Of a DNA stretch of 64,000 nucleotides, positions 1-8,546 are shown piece after piece. Position 1 is the first letter of the stretch, and each line of letters opens with the position of its first letter. The notes below the pieces were generated by a model. The model did not search any database. It was given only the letters and a program-made list of their open reading frames with translations, and was not told where the DNA came from. The stretch comes from Agrococcus sp. SL85. GTDB lineage: Bacteria > Actinomycetota > Actinomycetes > Actinomycetales > Microbacteriaceae. A program made the translations under genes and the position numbers. The DNA lies in contig NZ_CP113066.1 of assembly GCF_026625845.1 (NCBI RefSeq), positions 2,046,001-2,110,000 of the forward strand. Direction: 5' to 3'.

Positions 1-1
1 G

Positions 2-691
2 TCAGGGCGCGGGCGCGACGAGCTCGGGACCGTTCGCGCGCACGTTGCCGACCGCGCGGCCGACGGCGTGCATCGCCAGGCCGCCCGCGGCCTCCGGGGC
101 CTCGGCGACCACGGCCTCGAGCGCAGCCTCGCCGTCCTCCTCGGGGTCGAGCCAGGCATCGCGCATCGCGGGCGCGACGACGACCGGCATGCGCTCGTGG
201 ATCGCGGCGAGCGGCCCCTCGGCGGCGGTGGTCAGGATCGTCGCCGACAGCAGCCACGAGCCGTCGGGCTGCTTCCACCACGCGTAGAGGCCCGCGAGCG
301 AGAGCGGCGCCTCGCCGTGCACGTAGTGCGGCACCTTCGCCTCGGCGCCCTGCTGCCACTCGTACCAGCCGTCGGCGGGCACGAGCGCGCGGCGCGACCG
401 CACGCCGTCGCGGAACATCGGCTTCTCGGCCGCCGACTCGACGCGCGCGTTGAACGCGCGCTGACCGACCGAGACGTCCTTCGCCCACGCCGGCACGAGG
501 CCCCAGCGGGCCGCCTCGAGACGGCGGATCGGCGGGCGCTCGTCGCGGGGCGCGGGCTCGACGACGACCGCCACGCGCGTGGTGGGGGCGATGTTCCAGC
601 TGGGCTCCGGGAGGCCCTCGCCGATCTCGTCCACCTCGAACAGCGCCACGAGATCGGTCGACGGGGTCGCGAGCACGTACCGACCGCACAT
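2..691 (-). CDS. SOS response-associated peptidase (SRAP/YedK/HMCES family)
   Basis: The 229-residue protein begins MCGRY, so removal of Met exposes the catalytic Cys2 that in this family forms a covalent crosslink to abasic sites in single-stranded DNA and shields them from error-prone processing. The other family active-site residues are present: Asn81 in FNARVES, Glu111 in GWYEW and His165 in IHERMPV. Length matches complete family members. The gene is divergent from the TetR gene, with only 23 bases between start codons, so the promoters must overlap; on this strand GAGTAT lies 7 bases before the ATG, suggesting a leaderless mRNA. Assignment is firm; abasic-site crosslinking is taken from the family. 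Confidence 0.93.
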   Translation of the reverse strand: MCGRYVLATPSTDLVALFEVDEIGEGLPEPSWNIAPTTRVAVVVEPAPRDERPPIRRLEAARWGLVPAWAKDVSVGQRAFNARVESAAEKPMFRDGVRSRRALVPADGWYEWQQGAEAKVPHYVHGEAPLSLAGLYAWWKQPDGSWLLSATILTTAAEGPLAAIHERMPVVVAPAMRDAWLDPEEDGEAALEAVVAEAPEAAGGLAMHAVGRAVGNVRANGPELVAPAP

Positions 692-714
692 GCAGGGGAT
701 ACTCTCATGACCAG

Positions 715-1428
715 GTGGACCTCAGCAGGAAGGCGGCGCCGGTGGACGAGCACGACGCGGGCGGCACGACCGGCGGCACAGGGGGATCCCCCGACGCCGC
801 GAGCTGGCAGTCCGCAGCCGTCACCGTGCGCAACGAGCCCGTGCAGGCGCGCGCCGCGCAGCGCATCGAGGCGCTGCTCGACGCCGCGGCGGCGGTGGTC
901 GAGTCCCACGGCATCGAGCACCTGACGACCGCGCTGGTCGCCGAGCGCGCGGGCGCCTCGATCGGCACCGTCTACCGCTACTTCCCCGACCGCGTCGCGG
1001 TGCTCGTGGCGCTCGCGGCGCGCAACCAGGAGCGCATGCGCCTCGCGCTCGAGCGGGTGGCGCAGGACGAGCACGCGACGTGGCTGCACGCGATCGACGC
1101 CATGATCGACGCGATGGTCGAGGTCTGCCGCACGGAGCCCTCGTTCCGCACGGTGCGCGCGGGGGAGTCGCTCGACCTCGGCCCCGCGGTCAAGGAGCCC
1201 GTGACGGCGCCCATCCTCGAGGACGTCGAGCGCTACCTCGCGCTGCGGTGGTCGCTGCCCTTCGATCCGGCGAAGCGGGAGGCGCTCGAGCTCTCGATCG
1301 GGGCGGTCGACGCGTTCGTCTCCTACGCCTTCCTGCGGGCCGCCGACGGCGACGAGCGCTACATCGCGCTCGCGCACGAGTGCGCCCGCACGCATCTCTT
1401 CACGGCCTGGCCCGACCCCACCGCCTGA
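715..1428 (+). CDS. TetR family transcriptional regulator
   Basis: A 237-residue protein with a disordered Gly/Asp-rich N-terminus and a TetR helix-turn-helix at about residues 48-93 (ERAGASIGTVYRYFPDR), followed by an all-helical ligand domain. The GTG at 715 is the first in-frame start; an ATG at 707 is in another frame. A GATACT -10-like box lies at 698-703. It lies just upstream of cydA in the same direction, and a 15-bp AT-rich palindrome at 1487-1501 separates them, so it may regulate the cytochrome bd operon, itself or the divergent SRAP gene. The ligand is not predictable. Confidence 0.88.
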   Translation: MDLSRKAAPVDEHDAGGTTGGTGGSPDAASWQSAAVTVRNEPVQARAAQRIEALLDAAAAVVESHGIEHLTTALVAERAGASIGTVYRYFPDRVAVLVALAARNQERMRLALERVAQDEHATWLHAIDAMIDAMVEVCRTEPSFRTVRAGESLDLGPAVKEPVTAPILEDVERYLALRWSLPFDPAKREALELSIGAVDAFVSYAFLRAADGDERYIALAHECARTHLFTAWPDPTA

Positions 1429-1486
1429 GGTCCGAGCCCGGCCGCCCGGCCCGGCCGCCCGGAGCGGGCGCCGAGGCTTATGGATT

Positions 1487-1501
1487 CGCTATCAGATAGC
1501 G
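1487..1501. promoter_or_regulatory. 15-bp perfect palindrome upstream of cydA (putative operator)
   Basis: CGCTATC-A-GATAGCG is a perfect inverted repeat with 7-base arms. It is AT-rich within a very GC-rich intergenic region and lies 61 bases before the proposed cydA start. TAGCGT at 1497-1502 could be a -10 box, so a bound protein would block transcription. The neighbouring TetR protein is the obvious candidate ligand, by inference only. It does not resemble the Rex operator consensus. Confidence 0.5.
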
Positions 1502-1561
1502 TCTCCGGCTTGCTCCACGCCACCTGTGAGAGTTGGATGGAACTGTCGAAAGGTGGCCCCG

Positions 1562-2989
1562 TTGAGCTCCGTCGTCCCGCTCGCCCAGCAGCTCGATCCG
1601 CTCGTCCTCTCGCAGTGGCAGTTCGGCCTCACGACGGTCTACCACTTCCTCTTCGTGCCCATCACGCTCGGCATGGTGTGGCTCGTGGCCGGCTTCCAGA
1701 CCGCGTGGGTGCGCACGGGCAACGCCGAGTGGCTGCGGCTCACCCACTTCTTCGGCAAGCTCTTCCTCATCAACTTCGCGATCGGCGTCGCGACCGGCAT
1801 CGTGCAGGAGTTCCAGTTCGGCATGAACTGGTCCGACTACTCCCGCTTCGTCGGCGACGTCTTCGGCGCCCCGCTCGCGTTCGAGGGCCTCATCGCCTTC
1901 TCGTTCGAGGCGACCTTCATCGGCCTCTGGATCTTCGGCTGGGACAAGCTCTCGCCCAAGGTCCACCTGCTGACGATCTACATGGTCGCGCTCGGCACGA
2001 TGGCGAGCGCCTACTTCATCCTCGCCGCGAACGCCTTCATGCAGAACCCCGTGGGCTTCGTCGTCAACGAGGCCCGCCAGCGGGCCGAGCTCACCGACAT
2101 CGGCGCCGTGCTCACGAACCCGGTGCTGCTCGCCTCGTTCCCCCACACGATGTTCGCGTCGATCATGGTGGCCGGCGCCGTCATGGTGGGCGTGAGCGCG
2201 TGGCACCTCAAGCGCTCCCAGCACCTCGAGTCGATGCGCCGCTCGCTGCGGGTGGGCCTCCTCGCGGTGCTCGGCGGCGGCATGCTCACCTTCATCACCG
2301 GCGACATGGTCTCGCTCGCGATGGTGGCCGCGCAGCCCATGAAGATGGCGGCGGCCGAGGCGCTCTACACGACCTCATCGGGCTACGACGCCTCGTTCTC
2401 GCTCTTCAGCCTCGGCACGCCCGACGGCCAGCACGAGATCTTCTCGGTGCGCGTGCCCTACCTCCTCGCCCTGCTGTCCACCCACGATCCGCTCGGCACG
2501 GTCGAGGGCATCAACGACCTGCAGGCCGAGTACACCGCGCTCTACGGCCCCGGCGACTACACGCCGATCATCTGGGTGACCTACTGGTCGTTCCGCTGGA
2601 TGATGGGCCTCGGCTTCCTCTCCTTCGGCATCGCGCTCGTGGGCCTCTGGCTCACGCGCAAGGGCCGCATCGACCTGCCGCGGTGGGTCTGGAACGTGGC
2701 CATCTGGAGCCTCCCGCTGCCGCTGCTGGGCATGACCGTGGGCTGGATCTTCACCGAGATGGGCCGCCAGCCCTGGCTCGTCTTCTCGCAGATGCGCACC
2801 GCCGACGGCGTGAGCCCCGGCGTGACGGGCCTCGAGGTGCTGCTCTCGCTCGTCGCCTTCACGCTCATCTACGGCATCCTCGGCGTCATCGAGTTCCGCC
2901 TCATGCAGAAGGCAGCGCAGAAGGGGCCGGCCGAGGCGCCGGAGCTCGACGACGCCGGCAAGCCCGCCAAGCCCGTGACGGTCTACTAG
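1562..2989 (+). CDS. cydA: Cytochrome bd ubiquinol oxidase subunit I
   Basis: Haem-binding subunit of the high-affinity cytochrome bd terminal oxidase in the plasma membrane, oxidising quinol and reducing oxygen to water. The protein (about 475 residues) has the multi-span CydA pattern: a conserved N-terminal block (QWQFGLTTVYHF, His28 as probable haem ligand), the acidic haem pocket in LAFEGLIAFSFEATF, and the quinol-loop region followed by GRQPW. The open frame extends to a GTG at 1526, but TTG at 1562 is preferred because AAAGG at 1549-1553 is 8 bases before it and the encoded N-terminus matches the family. First gene of cydABDC; cydB starts 10 bases after its stop. Confidence 0.96.
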   Translation: MSSVVPLAQQLDPLVLSQWQFGLTTVYHFLFVPITLGMVWLVAGFQTAWVRTGNAEWLRLTHFFGKLFLINFAIGVATGIVQEFQFGMNWSDYSRFVGDVFGAPLAFEGLIAFSFEATFIGLWIFGWDKLSPKVHLLTIYMVALGTMASAYFILAANAFMQNPVGFVVNEARQRAELTDIGAVLTNPVLLASFPHTMFASIMVAGAVMVGVSAWHLKRSQHLESMRRSLRVGLLAVLGGGMLTFITGDMVSLAMVAAQPMKMAAAEALYTTSSGYDASFSLFSLGTPDGQHEIFSVRVPYLLALLSTHDPLGTVEGINDLQAEYTALYGPGDYTPIIWVTYWSFRWMMGLGFLSFGIALVGLWLTRKGRIDLPRWVWNVAIWSLPLPLLGMTVGWIFTEMGRQPWLVFSQMRTADGVSPGVTGLEVLLSLVAFTLIYGILGVIEFRLMQKAAQKGPAEAPELDDAGKPAKPVTVY

Positions 2990-2999
2990 GAGCCCCGCC

Positions 3000-4031
3000 G
3001 TGGATCTCGCCCTCGTCTGGTTCGCCATCGTCGGACTCATGTTCGTCGCGTACTTCGTGCTCGACGGCTTCGACTTCGGCGTCGGCCTCTCGCTGCCGAT
3101 CCTCGGCCGCTCCGAGAGCGACCGCAGGCGCATCATCAACGCCATCGGGCCCGTCTGGGACCTCAACGAGACGTGGGTGATCGTGGCAGGCGCCGCCCTC
3201 TTCGCGGCCTTCCCCGAGTGGTACGCGACGATGTTCTCGGGCTTCTTCCTGGCGCTGCTCGTGCTGCTGCTGGGCCTCATCGCACGCGCCGTCTCGTTCG
3301 AGTTCCGGCACCAGCGCGACTCCGCGCGCTGGCGCGCCGGCTGGGACGCCTGCATCGTCGCCGGCTCGGCGATCCCCGCCGTCATCTGGGGCGTCGCGTT
3401 CGCGAACCTCGCCCAGGGGCTGCCGATGGAGGCCCACCAGGGCGGCGCGCTCGTCACGGGCGGCCTGCTGACGCTGCTGAACCCGTACGCGCTCCTCGGC
3501 GGCGCCACGACGCTCGTGCTCTTCCTCGCGCACGGCGCGGTGTTCCTCGCGCTCAAGACCGACGGCGAGCTCAAGGCGCGCGCGCACGCCCTCGCGAACC
3601 GCGCCCTCCTCGGCGCGCTCGCGCTCGCGGCGCTGTTCCTCGGCTGGACGGTGCTGCAGCACCCGCAGCCGCTCGTCGTCGTGCTCGCGGCGCTCGCCGC
3701 GGTCGCGCTCGCCCTCGCGTGGGTCGCGAACCGCGCCCAGCGCGACGGCCGCGCCTTCGTCGCCACGGCCGTCACGGTGGCGCTCGCGGTCGGCACGCTC
3801 CTCGGCACGCTCCTCGTGCGCGAGGGCGGGCCCTTCGTGATGCCCGCCTCCAACCCCACGGGCGACTTCGTGGGCCTCACGGTCGCCAACGCCTCCTCGA
3901 GCCCGTACACGCTCGAGGTGATGAGCTGGGCGGCGCTCTTCTCGCTGCCGGTGATCGCGGCCTACCAGATCTGGACCTACTGGGTCTTCCGCAAGCGCAT
4001 CACGGCCTCGCACGTCGAGGTCGCGCACTGA
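3000..4031 (+). CDS. cydB: Cytochrome bd ubiquinol oxidase subunit II
   Basis: Second structural subunit of cytochrome bd oxidase; 343 residues with about eight or nine hydrophobic segments. The N-terminus (FVLDGFDFGVGLSLP) and the segment IGPVWDLNETWVIVAGAALFAAFPEWYA are typical CydB signatures. The GTG start is preceded by AGGAG at 2988-2992, overlapping the cydA stop. Its TGA stop sits inside CTGA, and the CTG appears to open cydD, so the two are probably translationally coupled. Confidence 0.96.
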   Translation: MDLALVWFAIVGLMFVAYFVLDGFDFGVGLSLPILGRSESDRRRIINAIGPVWDLNETWVIVAGAALFAAFPEWYATMFSGFFLALLVLLLGLIARAVSFEFRHQRDSARWRAGWDACIVAGSAIPAVIWGVAFANLAQGLPMEAHQGGALVTGGLLTLLNPYALLGGATTLVLFLAHGAVFLALKTDGELKARAHALANRALLGALALAALFLGWTVLQHPQPLVVVLAALAAVALALAWVANRAQRDGRAFVATAVTVALAVGTLLGTLLVREGGPFVMPASNPTGDFVGLTVANASSSPYTLEVMSWAALFSLPVIAAYQIWTYWVFRKRITASHVEVAH

Positions 4032-5690
4032 CCGAGCAGCTCGCGCCCGAGCGCGCCGCCGGGGCCGGGCGCGACGACGCGGCGCCCGCGCGCACGCCGC
4101 GCGCGCCGCTCGATCCGCGCCTCCTCCGGCACGCGCGCGCGATCCGCGGGCACCTGGGCGCGGAGGCGCTCGTCGCGCTCGTGCAGGCGGTCGCGACGGT
4201 CGCCTTCGCGTGGTTCGCGGGCCACGCGGTCGCCGGCGTCGTCCGCGCCGCCGAGCCCGCCCTCATCGCGCCCGACCTGCTCGCCGCCGCGGGCGCGGTG
4301 CTCGTGCGCGCCGCCTGCGCGTGGCTGTCGGGGTCGATGGCGCCCGCCGCCGCGGCGCGCGTGCAGTCGCAGCTGCGGGAGGCCGCGCTCGCCCGGATCG
4401 GGTCGCACGGCAGCCCCGTCGGGGCGGCGGACGCCGCGACGGCGCTGGGTCCTGGCCTCGCTGCCCTCGACGGCTGGTTCGGGCAGTTCCTGCCGCAGCT
4501 CGTGCGCACGGTCGTCGTCACGCCCGTCGTCGTCGCGGCGCTGTGGCTGCAGGACGCGTTCAGCGGCATCGCCGTGCTCGTGTGCCTGCCGCTCATCCCC
4601 GTCTTCATGGTGCTCATCGGCCTCGCGACCGAGCGCGTGCAGCGCGACCAGTGGACGGCGACGCGGCGCCTCGCGCGCTCGTGGCTCGACACGCTCGAGG
4701 GCCTCGCGACGCTGCGCCTCTACGGCCGCGACCGGCGCGCCGAGCGCCGCGTCGCGCAGCTGGGCGACGAGCACCGCACCCGCACGATGGCGGTGCTGCG
4801 CGTGTCGTTCGTGTCGTCGCTGGTGCTCGAGCTCGCCGGCAGCCTCGCGGTCGCGATCGTGGCCGTCTCGGTGGGCGTGCGCCTCGTCGAGGGCGACATC
4901 GCCATCGCCCTCGCCTTCAGCGTCCTGATCCTCGTGCCCGACGCCTTCCTGCCCGTGCGGGCCGTGGGCGCCGCCTTCCACGCCTCCACCGAGGGGCTCG
5001 AGGCCTCGCGCGCGGTGCTCGACCTCGTCGACGCGCCGGAGGCGCCCGCGCGGCCCGAGCCGGCGCGCGGCGCGGGTCTCGTCGTCGACGCGCTGGAGGT
5101 GCGCCGCGGCGAGCGCTGGTTGCCGCCCGTGTCGCTCGCGGCCGCGCCGGGCGAGCCTCGTCGTGCTCGCGGGACCCTCGGGCGCGGGCAAGACGAGCGT
5201 GCTCGCGGCGCTCCTCGGGCTCGCGGCCTCGCGCGGCCGGGCGGGGCTCGACGGCCGCGCCGTCACGGCCGCCGACCTCGCGTGGGCGCCCCAGGGCGCC
5301 TGGGATGCGGTGGTCACGGGCAGCGTGCGCGACAACCTCGCGCTCGGCACCACCGGCGCCTCCGACGGCGCGCTCCTCGCCGCGCTCGACCGCGCGGGCG
5401 TCGAGGTGCCGCTCGACGCGAGGCTCGAGCCCGCGACGGGCGGCTCGCTCGGGCTCTCGGGCGGGCAGGCGCAGCGCGTGGTGCTCGCGCGCGCCCTGCA
5501 CCGCGTCGCCTCGGGCGCGCGCATGCTGCTCGCCGACGAGCCCACGAGCGCGCTCGACGCGGCGGCGGAGGCGCGCGTGCTGCAGGGCCTGCGCGCGGCG
5601 GCCGACGAGGGCGCGATCGTGCTCGTCGCGAGCCACCGGGCGGCGGTGCTCGCCGAGGCCGACCGCGTCGTGCGGGTGGGGGAGCGATGA
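4028..5690 (+). pseudogene. cydD: CydD ABC exporter subunit for cytochrome bd assembly, frameshifted
   Basis: CydDC exports cysteine/glutathione and is needed to assemble cytochrome bd. The membrane domain (to about residue 375) is in one frame; the ATPase domain (GPSGAGKTS Walker A, LSGGQAQR signature, LLADEP Walker B, ASHRA H-loop) is in the next. The break is at 5156-5157, where GAGCCTCGTCGTG carries one extra C: removing it gives GELVVLAGPSGAGKTS. The total of 1663 bases is one more than 554 codons, and 553 residues is a normal CydD length. No ATG/GTG/TTG exists near the expected N-terminus; CTG at 4028 overlaps the cydB stop and is the likely start. True mutation or sequencing error cannot be told apart here; the intact flanking operon favours error. 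Confidence 0.85.
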
Positions 5691-7417
5691 GCGCCGCCGC
5701 AGGACCGGACGCGGACCGCTCGAGCGCGGCCGCCCTCGTCCACGACGGAACGCACGGGCCCTCGGGCGCGCGCCGCGTCGACCTCTCGAGCGGCCGCGCC
5801 CTGCTGCGCTCGCTCGGCGGGGGCCGGGCGACGAGCGCGGGCATCGCGGCGGCCGCGCTCACCGCCGTGCTCGCGATCGCGCTGCTCGGCACCGCCGGCT
5901 GGCTGCTCGCCGCAGCCTCCTTCCAGCCGCCGATCCTGCACCTGCAGATGGCGATCGTCGGCGTGCGCGCGTTCGCGATCGGTCGCGCCGCGGGCCGCTA
6001 CCTCGAGCGGCTCGTCTCGCACGACGCGGCCTTCCGCATGCTCGGCGCCGCGCGCGGCGCGGCTTTCGCGGCCCTCCGGCCCGTCGCGCCCGTGGGCCTC
6101 GGCCGCTCGAGCGAGCTCATGCCGCGCCTCGTCGGCGACGTCGACCGCCTGCAGGACCACCCGCTCCGCGTCGTCGGGCCGCTCACCGCGAGCGGCATCG
6201 CCGTGGGCCTCGCGATCGCGACCGTCACGTGGATCCTGCCCGCGGCGGGCCTCGCGCTGCTCGTCGCGGTCCTGCTCGCGGGCGGGGCCGCGGCGCTCCT
6301 CACGGCGCGCATCGCCGGCCGCGCCGACGCGACGCTCGGGCCGCTGCGGTCGCAGCTGTCGGCGATGCTCGTCGACCACGTGCGCGCGCTCGACCTGCTG
6401 CGCGCCTACGGCGCCGAGGAGGGCCGCCGCGCCGCGATCCTCGCGCTCGACGGCCGCATCGCGCGGCTCGCGCGGCGCCAGGCGGTCGCCGCCGGCGCCG
6501 GCGCCGCGGTGCTCGCGCTCGCCGCCGGCGGCAGCGTGCTCGTGGCCACCTGGATCGCCGCGCCCGCCGTGGTCTCCGGCGGCCTCTCGGCGCCGCTCGC
6601 GGCGCTCGTCGCGCTCGTCGGGCTCGCGGTCTTCGAGGTGTGGGGCGCGGTGCCGCCTGCGGTCATCGCGTGGCGCGAGTCGCGCGCGGCGGCCGAGCGG
6701 GTCGTCGGCGCGATGCCCGGGCCTGCGGCGATCGCTGCCGTGCCGGCCGAGGAGGGCGACGACGAGGCGCCCGCGGGCGCGCTCGAGCTCGACGGCCTGC
6801 AGGCTGCGTGGCCGGGCGCCGGGCCCGCGATGGCGCCCGTGTCGCTCCGCGCGGACCCGGGCGAGACGATCGCGGTCGTGGGCGCCTCGGGCGCCGGCAA
6901 GTCGACGCTCGCGATGGCGCTCGTGCGGCTCCTGGAGTCGAGCGGCGGCTATCGCATTGGCGGCCGCGACGTGCGCGGCATCGCGCCCGATGCGCTGCGC
7001 CGCACCGTGCTGCTCGTCGAGCAGCGGCCGCACGTCTTCGACGAGGACCTCGAGCAGAACCTCCGCTTCGCCCGGCCCGAGGCGACCGAGGAGGAGCTCT
7101 GGACTGTGCTCGCGCGCGTCGGCCTCGACGGGTGGGCGCGCGAGCGCGACGGCCTCGCGACGCCGCTCGGGGAGCGCGGCGAGCTCGTCTCGGGCGGCCA
7201 GGCGCAGCGCATCGCGCTCGCCCGCGCGCTGCTGGCCGAGGCCCGCGTCCTCGTGCTCGACGAACCCACCGCCTCCGTCGACCCCGAGCTCGCCGAGCCG
7301 CTGCTGCGCGAGATCCTCACCGCCGCGCGGGGCGAGGGCCGCATCGTGCTCGCGATCAGCCACGTGCCGCTGCCCGCGGGGCTCGCGCACCGCGAGCTGC
7401 GCGTCGAGGCGGCGTAG
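5687..7417 (+). CDS. cydC: Thiol reductant ABC exporter subunit CydC
   Basis: The 576-residue half-transporter pairs with CydD. After an N-terminal extension, six hydrophobic segments are followed by an ATPase domain with Walker A GASGAGKST, Q-loop VEQRPHVF, signature SGGQAQR, Walker B VLVLDEPTASVD and H-loop AISHV. ATG at 5687 overlaps the cydD stop as ATGA. It is in the same frame as the first half of cydD, so an uninterrupted frame crosses both genes, a consequence of few stop codons at this GC content. Last gene of the cyd operon. Confidence 0.93.
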   Translation: MSAAAGPDADRSSAAALVHDGTHGPSGARRVDLSSGRALLRSLGGGRATSAGIAAAALTAVLAIALLGTAGWLLAAASFQPPILHLQMAIVGVRAFAIGRAAGRYLERLVSHDAAFRMLGAARGAAFAALRPVAPVGLGRSSELMPRLVGDVDRLQDHPLRVVGPLTASGIAVGLAIATVTWILPAAGLALLVAVLLAGGAAALLTARIAGRADATLGPLRSQLSAMLVDHVRALDLLRAYGAEEGRRAAILALDGRIARLARRQAVAAGAGAAVLALAAGGSVLVATWIAAPAVVSGGLSAPLAALVALVGLAVFEVWGAVPPAVIAWRESRAAAERVVGAMPGPAAIAAVPAEEGDDEAPAGALELDGLQAAWPGAGPAMAPVSLRADPGETIAVVGASGAGKSTLAMALVRLLESSGGYRIGGRDVRGIAPDALRRTVLLVEQRPHVFDEDLEQNLRFARPEATEEELWTVLARVGLDGWARERDGLATPLGERGELVSGGQAQRIALARALLAEARVLVLDEPTASVDPELAEPLLREILTAARGEGRIVLAISHVPLPAGLAHRELRVEAA

Positions 7418-7516
7418 CGCGGGAGGGTGCCCGTCACGATCCGATGACGATGCGGCACCGCCGCCTGCGCCGACGGCGCGGCTCCCGCATCCTGGGAGCG
7501 ACAGGGGGAGGCACGC

Positions 7517-7804
7517 ATGCGCAGGGATCGCACCGCCGTCGCGCTGATCGTCGGCGCCGCCCTCTCGGGCCTCGTCGGCTGCGCGGGCCCGGCGCCCGCC
7601 GCCGCGACGGATGACCGCCGCATCACGAGCGCCGGCGAGCACGGCATGGAGGCGCTCCTCGAGGGCGTGACCTTCGAGGTCGACGACGGCTGCGTGGTGC
7701 TGCACGTCGGCGGCGGCACCGGCAGCGGCGTGCCCGACCACGCGATCGGCGGCGCCTGCCGCGAACGGCCCGAGGACGACTGGCTCGTGAGCTCCGAGCT
7801 CTAG
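7517..7804 (+). CDS. Small putative lipoprotein, unknown function
   Basis: A 95-residue protein with an Arg-rich N-terminus, a hydrophobic stretch and a lipobox (GLVGC, Cys22), predicting a membrane-anchored exported protein. The mature part has two Cys (in DDGCVV and GACRER) that could form a disulfide, plus a Gly-rich segment. GGGGAG lies about 7 bases before the ATG. I do not recognise the family. It converges on the DedA gene with only 13 bases between stops, so the ends probably share a terminator. Confidence 0.75.
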   Translation: MRRDRTAVALIVGAALSGLVGCAGPAPAAATDDRRITSAGEHGMEALLEGVTFEVDDGCVVLHVGGGTGSGVPDHAIGGACRERPEDDWLVSSEL

Positions 7805-7835
7805 GTCGTTCGCTGCGCTACGTCGTTCGCTCGTC
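7802..7835. repeat. Two 17-bp tandem repeat units at a convergent junction
   Basis: Units 7802-7818 and 7819-7835 share 13 of 17 positions (core TCGTTCGCT). They cover both stop codons of the converging lipoprotein and DedA genes. Similar short-period repeats with other sequences lie at several other gene-end junctions in the window. Confidence 0.45.
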
Positions 7836-8546
7836 GCGGCTCGGCGCGTCGACCGGTCGGGCGTCGCGCTCGGCCGCGTCGCGCTCGGCCGCGGCCGGCT
7901 CGTCGTCCTCCAGGTGCCGCGCCTCGAGCCGCGACAGCAGCCGCTTCACGAGGTAGACGCCGACGACGAAGACGCCGATCACGGCGACCATCACGTAGCC
8001 CGCGCCGTGGAGGCGGTCGGCGAGCTCGCGGTACGTGCCGCCCGCGAGCCAGCCCGCCGTCGCGTAGGCGGTGCCCCAGAGGAGGCACGCGGGGATCGTC
8101 CAGGCCAGGAATCGCCGGTAGGGCATGCGCGAGGCGCCCGCGATGAGCGGCACGAGCGAGTGCGCCACGGGCAGGAAGCGCGAGAGGAAGATGGCGATGC
8201 CACCGCGGCGCGAGAGGTAGCGCTCGGTGCGCGCCCACCGCAGCGCCGCCTTCGGCCAGCGCCTGCCGAGCCAGCGCTCGATCCGCGGCCCCAACCAGCG
8301 GCCGATGGCGAAGCCGATGCTCTCGCCCGCGATCGCGCCCGCGAGGGTCGCCCCGATGAGCGCGAGCCACCACGGCCACTCCTCGATCGCGAGCGCAGCG
8401 ATGATGACGACGGTGTCGCCCGGCACGAGGAGGCCCAGCAGCACGCTCGTCTCGAGCAGCATCGCGAGCCCGGCGAGGAGCGTGCGGGTGAGCGGGTCGA
8501 TCGAGCCGACGAAGCCGAGCAGCGCGTCGACCCACTGGTCGATCAC
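7818..8546 (-). CDS. DedA family integral membrane protein
   Basis: A 242-residue DedA/SNARE-associated protein with an N-terminal re-entrant region (LLETSVLLGLLVPGDTVV), the conserved cytoplasmic and membrane block around GESIGFAIGRWLG and FLSRFLPVAHSLVPLIAGASRM, and an acidic charged tail. DedA proteins include undecaprenyl-phosphate and lipid flippases; the substrate here is unknown. The GTG start overlaps the stop of the upstream pabC-like gene as GTGA, so the two are translationally coupled. The frame stays open far upstream, but only this start gives the family N-terminus. Confidence 0.9.
   Translation of the reverse strand: MIDQWVDALLGFVGSIDPLTRTLLAGLAMLLETSVLLGLLVPGDTVVIIAALAIEEWPWWLALIGATLAGAIAGESIGFAIGRWLGPRIERWLGRRWPKAALRWARTERYLSRRGGIAIFLSRFLPVAHSLVPLIAGASRMPYRRFLAWTIPACLLWGTAYATAGWLAGGTYRELADRLHGAGYVMVAVIGVFVVGVYLVKRLLSRLEARHLEDDEPAAAERDAAERDARPVDAPSRDERTT

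Noticed and set aside
3173..7417. A 1414-codon plus-strand frame covering parts of cydB, cydD and cydC
   Set aside because: It is not a fusion: its first part is an out-of-frame reading of cydB, the middle is true cydD only to 5156, and only the last part is cydC.
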